Source: JARIHD01 sp035629475 (GTDB taxonomy: Bacteria; Patescibacteriota; Saccharimonadia; Saccharimonadales; UBA4665). Taken from it: DNA of 25,182 bases. Location of the stretch: positions 1 through 25,182 of the forward strand of contig DASPHS010000104.1 of NCBI GenBank assembly GCA_035629475.1, read 5' to 3'. Made by a program: the position numbers and the translations under genes. Positions 15,896-22,254 of this stretch are shown piece by piece. How positions within the stretch are numbered: position 1 is the first letter of the stretch; every line of letters begins with the position of its first letter. The notes below the pieces were generated by a model. That model did no database searches. It worked only from the letters and a program-made list of their open reading frames with translations, and was not told the origin of the DNA.

Positions 15896-16369
15896 ATGAA
15901 AGTGGTGACCATCCTGTTCCTACTAAAAGACAACCAGATTTTATTGGCAATGAAAAAACGTGGCTTTGGTGCCGGTAAGTGGAATGGGGTCGGCGGAAAA
16001 GCTGATGCCGGTGAAACAGCTGCCCAGGCCGCCGTTCGTGAATGCCAGGAAGAGATTGGCGTCACGCCACGTAACCCCCAGTTTGTGGGGGACATCAAAT
16101 TTCTGATGACAACCGATCCTTCATTCGGCCACCACGCCCATGTATTTGTAGCGAACGAGTGGGAAGGCGATCCTACCGAAACAGAGGAAATGCGGCCCCA
16201 GTGGTTTAACGTCACTGATATACCCTACGACAAGATGTGGGCAGACGACCCCCTGTGGGTTCCACTCGTCCTGGCAGGCAAGCACTTCCAGGCCGATATC
16301 ACTCTCGATGGCGATGACAAAGATGGCAGCGTCATAAGCTCGGATATACGTGAGGTGGCCCCTTCATGA
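15896..16369 (+). CDS. Nudix hydrolase, MTH1/8-oxo-dGTPase-like
   Basis: A 157-residue Nudix enzyme with the complete box G34-x5-E40-x7-R48-E49-x2-E52-E53-x-G55-V56. The preceding KKRGFGAGKWNGVGGK (20-35) resembles human MTH1 (NUDT1), which sanitises oxidised purine nucleotides such as 8-oxo-dGTP, more than it resembles E. coli MutT. The C-terminal half (MRPQWFNVTDIPYDKMWADD) carries the Trp/Asp region that lines the MTH1 base pocket. Its TGA overlaps the next ATG (ATGA). Together with exonuclease III and MazG it forms an oxidative-damage and nucleotide-pool module. Confidence 0.92.
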   Translation: MKVVTILFLLKDNQILLAMKKRGFGAGKWNGVGGKADAGETAAQAAVRECQEEIGVTPRNPQFVGDIKFLMTTDPSFGHHAHVFVANEWEGDPTETEEMRPQWFNVTDIPYDKMWADDPLWVPLVLAGKHFQADITLDGDDKDGSVISSDIREVAPS

Positions 16370-16755
16370 GCAGCCCTCAGCAGCAGGATACCAGCCTGCA
16401 TGCGCTCAGTCTGCTGATATGGAACCACCTCGAGGAGCGTGACTGGCTAGGCGCCTCGTCCCGAAACCTTGCGACCTCAATCGCCCTTGAATCCGCGGAA
16501 CTCCTCGAGCACTACCAGTGGTCAGACAAGCCAGTAGGCGACAAGCAGGCACTGGCTGACGAGCTGGCTGATATCTTTATTTATGCCTTTCAATTCGCCC
16601 AGGAAAACGATATCGACATTGCCAAGGCCATTACTCACAAGCTGGAAAAGGCCGCCCAGAAATATCCAGCCAAAGCTTTTAAGGGCAAGCGGGGTGCGGC
16701 CCGGCAGGAGGCCTGGATAGATGCTAAACGTAAACACCAGAAAGATGGACTGTAG
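16366..16755 (+). CDS. MazG-type nucleotide pyrophosphohydrolase (dCTPase/RS21-C6-like)
   Basis: A 129-residue all-alpha NTP pyrophosphohydrolase of the MazG superfamily. The Mg-binding pattern is E42-x2-E45 (LESAELLEHYQW) and E66-x2-D69 (DELADIFIY). Single-domain size and the EHYQW context match the RS21-C6/dCTP pyrophosphatase group, which removes non-canonical nucleotides such as modified dCTP. The Lys-rich C-terminus (AKRKHQKDGL) follows an AFKGKRG loop. Start ATG overlaps the Nudix stop, so translation is coupled. No terminator hairpin is evident downstream. Confidence 0.9.
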   Translation: MSSPQQQDTSLHALSLLIWNHLEERDWLGASSRNLATSIALESAELLEHYQWSDKPVGDKQALADELADIFIYAFQFAQENDIDIAKAITHKLEKAAQKYPAKAFKGKRGAARQEAWIDAKRKHQKDGL

Positions 16756-16795
16756 TAATTAGTAACTGCAAGTGCTAATACACAGCTAAACATCG

Positions 16796-16807
16796 TACAA
16801 TAGAGCT
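16796..16807 (+). promoter_or_regulatory. -10 promoter, leaderless
   Basis: TACAAT (16796-16801) and then exactly 6 bases to ATG 16808. No Shine-Dalgarno is present. Confidence 0.65.
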
Positions 16808-17617
16808 ATGAACCCTGAGTTTTGGCATAAGCAGCAGGCTGGCAAGCCGCTCTTCCCCCAGCTGGAGTGGAGCCGCCCCGAAAACCGGCAGACAGCTGGC
16901 AAGCTGTTGATTATCGGCGGCAATTTGCACGGCTTTGTTTCACCTGCCGAAGCCTATAGCGAAAGTATCAAAGCTGGTATCGGTGTCAGCCGGGTACTAC
17001 TACCGAATGCCATTCAAAAAGTGGTGGGGCCCTCAATAGAAAACGGCGAATTTGCAGCGAGTACCCCGAGCGGCAGCTTTTCACAGCGTGCCCTCGTCGA
17101 ATTATTGGACTGGTGCCGGTGGGCTGATGGCGTACTGTTTGCTGGGGACTTTGGGCGAAACTCAGAAACTGCCATGATGATAGAGAAATTCCTGCAAAAG
17201 TGCGAAGTACCAGCAGTGCTTACGAAAGATGCCGTGGACTACATCGTTACCTTGCCGCAGCCAGCCCTGGAGCGCCCAAATACGACCCTTGTACTCAGTT
17301 TTGCTCAATTGCAGCGTCTGGGTACCGCGGCGCATTTTGAAAAGCCCCTAACGTTCAGTATGGACCTACTCCGGTTACTGGATTGGCTGAACATCTTTAC
17401 GACCCGCTACGCCACCAATATCATCGTCAAACACCTTGATCAGATTTTTGTAGCGGTGAACGGGGAAGTAAGCACTATGCGCCTGCCAGAAGATGTGCCC
17501 GTATGGCGCCTGCGTACCGCCACGCACTCCATGGTCTGGTGGATACAAAACCGGCAGAAGTCCTTTGAAGGGCTTACCGCAGCCGTTTACTCAGTTGCTA
17601 CAACCCCTAAGAAATAG
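16808..17617 (+). CDS. Ribokinase-fold protein related to NAD(P)H-hydrate dehydratase (NnrD), catalytic motifs degenerate
   Basis: A 269-residue protein colinear with the NnrD/YjeF C-terminal family. KLLIIGGNLHGFVSPAEAY (32-50) matches the entry motif and AGIGVSRVLLP (56-66) the second strand. FAGDFGRNSET (111-121) matches the substrate-loop G-x-G-R. LSFAQLQRL (163-171) lies where the family has T-P-H-x-G-E. NIIVKHLDQIFVAVNG (204-219) matches the strand pair. TATHSMVWW (237-245) takes the place of the family's G-G-T-G-D. The catalytic Asp of GTGD and the His of TPH are therefore absent, while the fold signatures and terminal helix remain. NnrD repairs hydrated NAD(P)H. This version may be a non-enzymatic or re-purposed relative. 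It forms a single-gene unit with a leaderless start. Confidence 0.72.
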   Translation: MNPEFWHKQQAGKPLFPQLEWSRPENRQTAGKLLIIGGNLHGFVSPAEAYSESIKAGIGVSRVLLPNAIQKVVGPSIENGEFAASTPSGSFSQRALVELLDWCRWADGVLFAGDFGRNSETAMMIEKFLQKCEVPAVLTKDAVDYIVTLPQPALERPNTTLVLSFAQLQRLGTAAHFEKPLTFSMDLLRLLDWLNIFTTRYATNIIVKHLDQIFVAVNGEVSTMRLPEDVPVWRLRTATHSMVWWIQNRQKSFEGLTAAVYSVATTPKK

Positions 17618-17725
17618 CAGGCTATCCCTGGCGTGGAATATTTACTTATTAGTATTTTTATTGTTAAATACACGATTCACTGGCATTGCCTTTGAAAACC
17701 ACCCGACAAGAGGGAAGTGAGACAC
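17618..17725 (+). other. AT-rich intergenic with ribosome-binding site
   Basis: AT-rich compared with the GC-rich gene it precedes. It contains GTATTT...AAATAC (a weak hairpin near 17650-17670), possible -10 sequences in the TATTGTTAAATA stretch, and GAGGG at 17710-17714 preceding ATG 17726. Confidence 0.4.
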
Positions 17726-18454
17726 ATGTCCGACATGGACAACCAACCCGGCAATGACCTGACGGTCACCGGCACCAATCCCGTCGAGGAGCAGCCCCGC
17801 GGCATCCGCCGGCGCACGCTGGCCGCCATTGCCGTCACCTGCACGTTCCTGCTGATCGTAGCTGTACTGTTCGGTCCCGCTCTGCGCGACATGCTCGGCT
17901 TCGGCTCCGACACCAACAGCACCAGCAGCACGCAGATCGCCGATGACTCGCGGCCCATTCCGGACAGCCTGCTCGACAGCGAGAGTGCTGAACCGGCCCC
18001 AGGCCAGGCGGCGTCGCCCACCGGCAAGAACATCAAGTGCGGTCAGAAGCCCACGCTGGATGTCAAGGTGGCTGACCCGTACGTCAACGGCCAGATCGGT
18101 CCCACGTTCACCGTGAAGACCTGCCTGCCGTCCGGCTACACCGTGTACGCGTTCGACGAAGACAGCGACGACAACCGCTACTACCTGGCGACCGTGGAAG
18201 ACAGCAACACCTTCGGCCCGATCATCACCAGCAGCGGCAACCACATCTTCAACGAGCCCAACATCGGCGACCCGGGTGACCTGGACAAGCTGACCGTCGT
18301 GCACTTCGTGCTGGCCTCCCCGAGCTGTGAGCAGCGCCTGAAAGGACTGGAGGGCACCAGAGATGGATCGCACGTCTACACCCGTGAAGCCATCTTCGGC
18401 AACGGTAGCTGTGTCGACGCCCAGAAGGTGAACGTGTACGTGACGAACAAGTAA
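17726..18454 (+). CDS. GC-rich orphan membrane-anchored protein with four exterior cysteines
   Basis: About 242 residues from ATG 17726; GTG 17717 and ATG 17735 are alternatives, and GAGGG at 17710-17714 favours 17726. A 30-residue cytosolic start ends in RGIRRR. One membrane helix follows (TLAAIAVTCTFLLIVAVLF), then a Ser/Asp/Pro linker and an exterior domain of about 140 residues. That domain carries cysteines in NIKCGQ, VKTCLP, SPSCEQ and GSCVDA, suited to two disulfides. Codon choice is strikingly different from its neighbours: third positions are mostly G or C (runs of GTC, CTG, GCC, CGC, GAC). That suggests recent transfer from a high-GC organism or strong expression bias. I do not recognise the domain. 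Confidence 0.82.
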   Translation: MSDMDNQPGNDLTVTGTNPVEEQPRGIRRRTLAAIAVTCTFLLIVAVLFGPALRDMLGFGSDTNSTSSTQIADDSRPIPDSLLDSESAEPAPGQAASPTGKNIKCGQKPTLDVKVADPYVNGQIGPTFTVKTCLPSGYTVYAFDEDSDDNRYYLATVEDSNTFGPIITSSGNHIFNEPNIGDPGDLDKLTVVHFVLASPSCEQRLKGLEGTRDGSHVYTREAIFGNGSCVDAQKVNVYVTNK

Positions 18455-18461
18455 GCGTCGA

Positions 18462-18520
18462 GGGACGACCGGCTGCTGGTGCGAGCGAACTCATCGAGCT
18501 CCGCTCGCACCAGCCCCGTC
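18462..18520 (+). terminator. Long GC-rich hairpin after the orphan gene
   Basis: CTGGTGCGAGCG (18476-18487) pairs perfectly with CGCTCGCACCAG (18502-18513). Outer GGGAC (18463-18467) and GTCCC (about 18518-18522) can extend it. A T-rich tract (CTTTCTTTATT) follows 10-20 bases later. It is probably a terminator or 3' stability hairpin and shares the gene's high GC. Confidence 0.65.
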
Positions 18521-18582
18521 CCGCGTTCCACGCTTTCTTTATTACTCCCTCTTGTCATTTACCCAAATCCCATATCATGCAA

Positions 18583-18610
18583 CGTCATTCCTGACTTGTT
18601 CAGGAATCCA
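18583..18610 (-). repeat. REP-like hairpin element (reverse orientation)
   Basis: Read on the minus strand it is TGGA + TTCCTGA / TCAGGAA (7-bp stem, ACAAG loop) + TGACG. It has the same frame as the elements at 9614 and 20510. The CAAG in the loop is shared with the 9614 copy. Confidence 0.7.
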
Positions 18611-18639
18611 ATCGATTAATCTTCCTTTGGAATCCGGAA

Positions 18640-18797
18640 TAAATCAGGAAAGGGAGGGAAGCTCGCCTGGAGGCGATATAGCTGCGTCACTTACTCGGTG
18701 CAAGCACCTGCGTGAGCTCCTTGCTAGCGAACCCCACGTACGCCGAGCTAAAGCACGGCGCCTCGTGAGGGTTCGACTCCCGCGACATATGCCACCA
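18640..18797 (+). ncRNA. Candidate structured RNA ending in T-arm-like sequence and CCACCA
   Basis: A non-coding stretch with several local stems: CGCC/GGCG near 18664-18675, GGTG-CAAG-CACC near 18697-18708, and CGCCG/CGGCG near 18741-18760. The 3' end is GTGAGG-GTTCGAC-TCC (18765-18780) followed by CCACCA (18792-18797) and a shared terminator. GTTCGAC and CCA are tRNA/tmRNA hallmarks, and CTCGTGAGGGTTCGA is identical to 15 bases of the neighbouring tRNA-Leu. However, no full cloverleaf or tmRNA tag frame fits. It could be an unusual RNA, a decayed tRNA or an inverted partial duplication. Confidence 0.3.
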
Positions 18798-18843
18798 AAG
18801 AAATGACCCCTTATCTTACGACAAGGGGTCATTTCTTTGGTGG
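18792..18843. terminator. 21-bp palindromic bidirectional terminator at tRNA-Leu 3' end
   Basis: 18792-18812 and 18823-18843 are exact reverse complements (21 bp, 10-base loop). On the minus strand the stem begins inside the tRNA-Leu acceptor/CCA end. On the plus strand it begins with CCACCA of the candidate RNA. Confidence 0.85.
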
Positions 18844-18924
18844 GCGAGGAGGGAATCGAACCCTCACGAGCGAAAGCTCACAGGATTTTGAGTCCAGCGC
18901 GTCTACCAATTCCGCCACCCGCCC
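18838..18924 (-). tRNA. tRNA-Leu (anticodon CAA)
   Basis: A class II tRNA on the minus strand. Acceptor GGGCGGG/CTCGCCC, discriminator A, encoded CCA. The D arm contains GGTAGACGC. The anticodon loop CTCAAAA gives anticodon CAA (codon TTG); its stem CTGGA/TCCTG has one T-T mismatch. The variable arm is GAGC-TTTC-GCTC and the T arm GAGGG-TTCGATT-CCCTC. The T-T pair in the anticodon stem is slightly unusual, but the rest is canonical. Confidence 0.96.
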
Positions 18925-18965
18925 ATTCGGATGTAACTTTGGTAGGCTTACGAAGGTAAATTGTA

Positions 18966-18977
18966 CTATAATTATAG
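18966..18977. promoter_or_regulatory. Palindromic bidirectional -10 (sortase / tRNA-Leu)
   Basis: CTATAATTATAG is a perfect 12-bp palindrome giving TATAAT on both strands (plus 18967-18972, minus 18976-18971). It can start the sortase mRNA to the right and the tRNA-Leu precursor to the left. Confidence 0.65.
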
Positions 18978-19008
18978 GGAGAAAGCGAGCATAAACAGCA
19001 ATAGTATT

Positions 19009-20436
19009 GTGATACAGCCTTTATTCCCCCAAGACGACAACCCACAAAACGCCCCGAAGCAGGATGAAAACTACCTGCTCAAGCACCGTCATGCCCGCAA
19101 AATCCAGCCAATTTCTAAAGATCTTTTTGCTCCCGCTATGGTCGCAGCGGCACCCGCCAACCATCCGCACAACAATCAGGCAGCCGACGACACACCTGCA
19201 GAGCCAGCCGTAGACCTCATCCGCCGCAAAGTAGAAGCCATCTATTCACAAGAGCCCAGCGCCACCGAAGAGATTACGCAAACCTATGCGCCGGAGGCCC
19301 CTTTGCGCTCCCGGCATCAGCAGTTCATGCATGAACTGAGTACTTCGGGTAAATCACTAGCCCAAATACAAACCGCCTGGCACAACTACTATGTGACGTT
19401 GCCCGATGACGAGAAGCACGTCGTCTGGCAAGAGTTTTATGCTGCGAACAACCGGCAGCCATCAGCCTACACCCAATATGCCACCCAGCAAGCAGCCCAG
19501 GCCCCGCAGCCTGTCACCATGCCTCACATGCCACAGCTGCCGCGAATGCCCAAGCAAACTGTCGAGGCCGACAGTGCGCCAGCCACCACCATGACACACC
19601 AGGCAGCAATAGCTGGCGAAACTACGACGGCCCGCAAGCGCGACCGGCGTTCCGCAAAAGGCGTCAAAAAAGACATCCTCAAGCATGTCCGGGCCAGCGA
19701 AAAGACAAAAGCTAAAGCCAAGGCACATTTCCAGTCATTGGCCTTTGGGCTAGTAACTGGTGGCGTAGTGCTGCTCGTGTTCTTCTTTAGCTTCTTTAAC
19801 GAAATGATCATTGCACCCTTCATTCAGCCGAGCCGCACTGTGAGCGCCACACCAATCATCGTTGATTCTGATAGCGTCGCACCCAGCGCCGTCCCTGAGG
19901 TTATTATTCCTAAGATTAACGTGCAAATTCCCGTGGTATACGACGTAACCTCCATGGCTGAGGCCGACATTCAGGAAGGACTGGAGCGGGGCGTCGTACA
20001 CTATCCGACCACTGTAGTCCCGGGCCAGCAGGGCAATGCGGCTATTTTTGGCCATTCCAGCAATAATATCTTCAATAAAGGCAAATATAAGTTTGCCTTC
20101 GCCCTCCTGCGCCAGCTTGAGCCCGGCGACGTGTTCTATCTCACCTATGACCAAAAAGTATACTCTTACCGAGTGTTTGCTAAGAAGGTCGTAGCGCCGA
20201 GCGAAGTTTCGGTCCTGAATCCGGTAGAAGGCAAGCCCGTTACCGCAGCGCTTATTACCTGCGATCCGCCCGGCACCTCTACTAACCGCCTTGTCGTTTG
20301 GGGCGAGCAAATCAGCCCCGATCCCGCCGCAGCAACCGCCGCCGTCACTCCACCGACACCCGCCGATGATACTCCCGTCGAACTACCCAGCGAAGGCCCG
20401 ACACTCTGGTCACGCATGTGGAACTCAATCTTCTAA
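19009..20436 (+). CDS. Sortase family transpeptidase with long cytosolic N-terminal region
   Basis: About 475 residues. A 230-residue disordered, Ala/Pro/Gln-rich cytosolic part ends in a Lys/Arg-rich block (KRDRRSAKGVKKDILKH). One membrane helix follows (LAFGLVTGGVVLLVFFFSFF), then an exterior sortase domain. Catalytic residues are His in IFGHSSN, Cys in ALITCDPPG and Arg in TNRLVVWGE; an IPKINVQIPV strand opens the domain. It joins surface proteins to the wall or to each other. The C-terminus is Pro/Thr-rich. The start is uncertain: a TTG at 18961 overlaps the promoter, GTG 19009 is the first legal start after the -10, and an in-frame ATA (18991) sits ideally behind GGGAG. No LPXTG substrate is seen in this window. 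Confidence 0.9.
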   Translation: MIQPLFPQDDNPQNAPKQDENYLLKHRHARKIQPISKDLFAPAMVAAAPANHPHNNQAADDTPAEPAVDLIRRKVEAIYSQEPSATEEITQTYAPEAPLRSRHQQFMHELSTSGKSLAQIQTAWHNYYVTLPDDEKHVVWQEFYAANNRQPSAYTQYATQQAAQAPQPVTMPHMPQLPRMPKQTVEADSAPATTMTHQAAIAGETTTARKRDRRSAKGVKKDILKHVRASEKTKAKAKAHFQSLAFGLVTGGVVLLVFFFSFFNEMIIAPFIQPSRTVSATPIIVDSDSVAPSAVPEVIIPKINVQIPVVYDVTSMAEADIQEGLERGVVHYPTTVVPGQQGNAAIFGHSSNNIFNKGKYKFAFALLRQLEPGDVFYLTYDQKVYSYRVFAKKVVAPSEVSVLNPVEGKPVTAALITCDPPGTSTNRLVVWGEQISPDPAAATAAVTPPTPADDTPVELPSEGPTLWSRMWNSIF

Positions 20437-20468
20437 TACGTAGCATCAACACCTCGACTCTACGTTGG

Positions 20469-20536
20469 TCATAGAGGGGATACGAATAGCTAAAGCTATG
20501 GGCTTTTACTGGGTCCCGTATCGAATAGGGGATGAC
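20469..20536 (+). repeat. 3'-end cassette copy B
   Basis: Begins 32 bases after the sortase stop. It matches copy A (9573-9640): TCATAGAG, CGAATAGCT, AGCTATG, TTTTACTGGGTCCC. It ends with the imperfect hairpin TCCCGTAT-CGA-ATAGGGGA (one G-G mismatch) and TGAC. Confidence 0.8.
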
Positions 20537-20548
20537 GGATAAGTGACT

Positions 20549-20578
20549 GAGCACCCGCCACTGGCGGGTGCTCTTTTT
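20549..20578 (+). terminator. Terminator of the sortase gene
   Basis: GAGCACCCGCCA / TGGCGGGTGCTC is a perfect stem with a C at the tip (effective loop ACT), followed by TTTTT. The CCACTGG apex is identical to the one at 9653. Confidence 0.93.
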
Positions 20579-20600
20579 GATACGTAGCGTACAACAGGAC

Positions 20601-22109
20601 TTACTGATCAGCGGGAGAGCGGAGCGATGTACTCGTCAACACATACTGCGTCTTCTCAGTACCGTTAACGGCCTTCGTCGTCTGTGGGGCAAGCGTATAC
20701 ATAAACTCGTACTTATTATCGAAGAATGGTGTGTACGCAGGGCTGGCAGCAACCAACGTTTCGTCATTGGCATTATCAAATTCGAATACCTGTACCTTAC
20801 CGTTTACCACGGCCATCATGCGGTGGGCATCCATCCAGCTCACATGCTCCTGGGGGCTATCAATAGGCGCCTCCAGCTGGAAAGCATAGCCACGGTCGGT
20901 TTCGGCATCGTAAGTGGCGATTTGCTGGCCACCTTGCGCCATAATGAAACGGGCGTTATCAGAGAATGATACATACTGTGTGCCTGCAGTCTTCAACACT
21001 TGAACTGGAACCAGGGGCGCGTCAGATTTTTCTTCGAGGGCCGCTGCTGGGTTCTTATACACGTACGTCCGTGCCTCAGCCGGGCTGCCAGCCACGGCAT
21101 ACCAGTCGCCATCGTAACGGGCTATGTCCAGCATATATTTGTCGCTCGGGGCCACTTGGCGAATGGCGTATGTCTTATCATTTTCACGCAGCTTGATTGC
21201 CACCTTGCCATCTGTAGCGCCTTGGTCGGTGGCATATAACATTACATCATCGCCATGGGATTTGAATCCGAGAATATTCTCCAGGTAGGGCTTGGGGGTA
21301 GGTTGATCGAGCGTTGCCGTAGACACCGTTTGTTCGGCTGCGTTAAAAAGATAATACTCATCAAAGTTCAGGTCCACTAAACTGATTTGACTGGTCTGGT
21401 CACCGAGCGTCGACGTCAAGTTGACTGACTCGTCTGGCTTCTGGCGGTCAACGAGAATATACTCGCTGCGCGTTTTGCCATCCTTTTCACTGGTGTGTTG
21501 CAGCAGGACATGCCGGTTGTTATCTGCCCACTGCACTAAGCGCCAGCGCTGCAAACCGTCTTTAATAGTGAGTAGCTGCTCAGGTACGGTCGTCTGCACA
21601 GCGGCGGTCTCCGGGTTCTTGGTATCGTACATGTCAAATGAAGCGAGCGCGTTCGGGTTCTGTACCAGGACCCAACGGCGGTCCAGAGACTGCGTGGCAA
21701 GTGGCGGCTGCACATCATAGCGCTGCACGGTGGTCGAAGTCAGCTTGGTAGGGAACAGGACAGGGTAGTCAAAACGTACGAGCGCGCCACCCTCCAGGTT
21801 GATCGCCCGCTTCCATGGGCGATAGTCATCACGGCGTAGCTCAAAGGTGTACTGGCCAGCAGGCATCAACAGCCGGGCGTTGGTCTTTTCCTCACGCAGC
21901 TTGCCATTCACATATACTGCAGCGCCTTCAGGGCGGGACGATACAAAGATAAGGCCGCTCTGTATAACCTCACCGTTTTTGTAGCCAAATCCCTGCGCCT
22001 GATAGAGCAGAATGATGGTTGTAAGGATGAGTGCGGCACCGACCAATATGTAGCCAATGATAAGCCGCACCAAGTGTTCTTTTTGTTTTTTGGGGTCAAG
22101 AAATTCCAT
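20601..22109 (-). CDS. PEGA-domain membrane protein with beta-propeller-like exterior
   Basis: About 502 residues. A short basic cytosolic start (DPKKQKEHLVR) leads to one membrane helix (about 17-38). A PEGA domain (about 50-112) follows, with the patterns SSRPEGAAVYVNGKLR and LMPAGQYTFELRRDDYRPW. A long repeat-rich region of beta strands (blades such as RWVLVQNP, NRHVLLQHT, DKYMLDIARYDGDW and NARFIMAQGG) resembles a WD40/TolB-like propeller. PEGA domains occur on surface proteins and probably bind wall or protein partners. TATAAT on the minus strand (22126-22121) lies just before the alternative starts TTG 22115 and ATG 22109, so the leader is at most a few bases. Confidence 0.87.
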   Translation of the reverse strand: MEFLDPKKQKEHLVRLIIGYILVGAALILTTIILLYQAQGFGYKNGEVIQSGLIFVSSRPEGAAVYVNGKLREEKTNARLLMPAGQYTFELRRDDYRPWKRAINLEGGALVRFDYPVLFPTKLTSTTVQRYDVQPPLATQSLDRRWVLVQNPNALASFDMYDTKNPETAAVQTTVPEQLLTIKDGLQRWRLVQWADNNRHVLLQHTSEKDGKTRSEYILVDRQKPDESVNLTSTLGDQTSQISLVDLNFDEYYLFNAAEQTVSTATLDQPTPKPYLENILGFKSHGDDVMLYATDQGATDGKVAIKLRENDKTYAIRQVAPSDKYMLDIARYDGDWYAVAGSPAEARTYVYKNPAAALEEKSDAPLVPVQVLKTAGTQYVSFSDNARFIMAQGGQQIATYDAETDRGYAFQLEAPIDSPQEHVSWMDAHRMMAVVNGKVQVFEFDNANDETLVAASPAYTPFFDNKYEFMYTLAPQTTKAVNGTEKTQYVLTSTSLRSPADQ

Positions 22110-22254
22110 AATCAACCATTATTATAGGCTACTTGGGTAAATCTTTTATACCTTTTCTATTGCAGTCGCTACGGTTCGGGGTTAAGATACATATAACTTA
22201 CGCTTAACGCCAGCAGTTTGCAGAAACACACAACACACGAGGGTACAACGAACA

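Noticed and set aside
18640..18797. tmRNA gene
   Set aside because: The GTTCGACTCC and CCA end resemble tmRNA, but there is no matching 5' acceptor half with a second TTCGAC within 400 bases and no tag frame ending in alanines. The T-loop to CCA distance is also three bases too long.
18552..18806. Plus-strand ORF (84 codons) ending in the palindrome
   Set aside because: It runs through a REP-like hairpin, the stem-rich region and the terminator; no start signal; composition unlike a protein.
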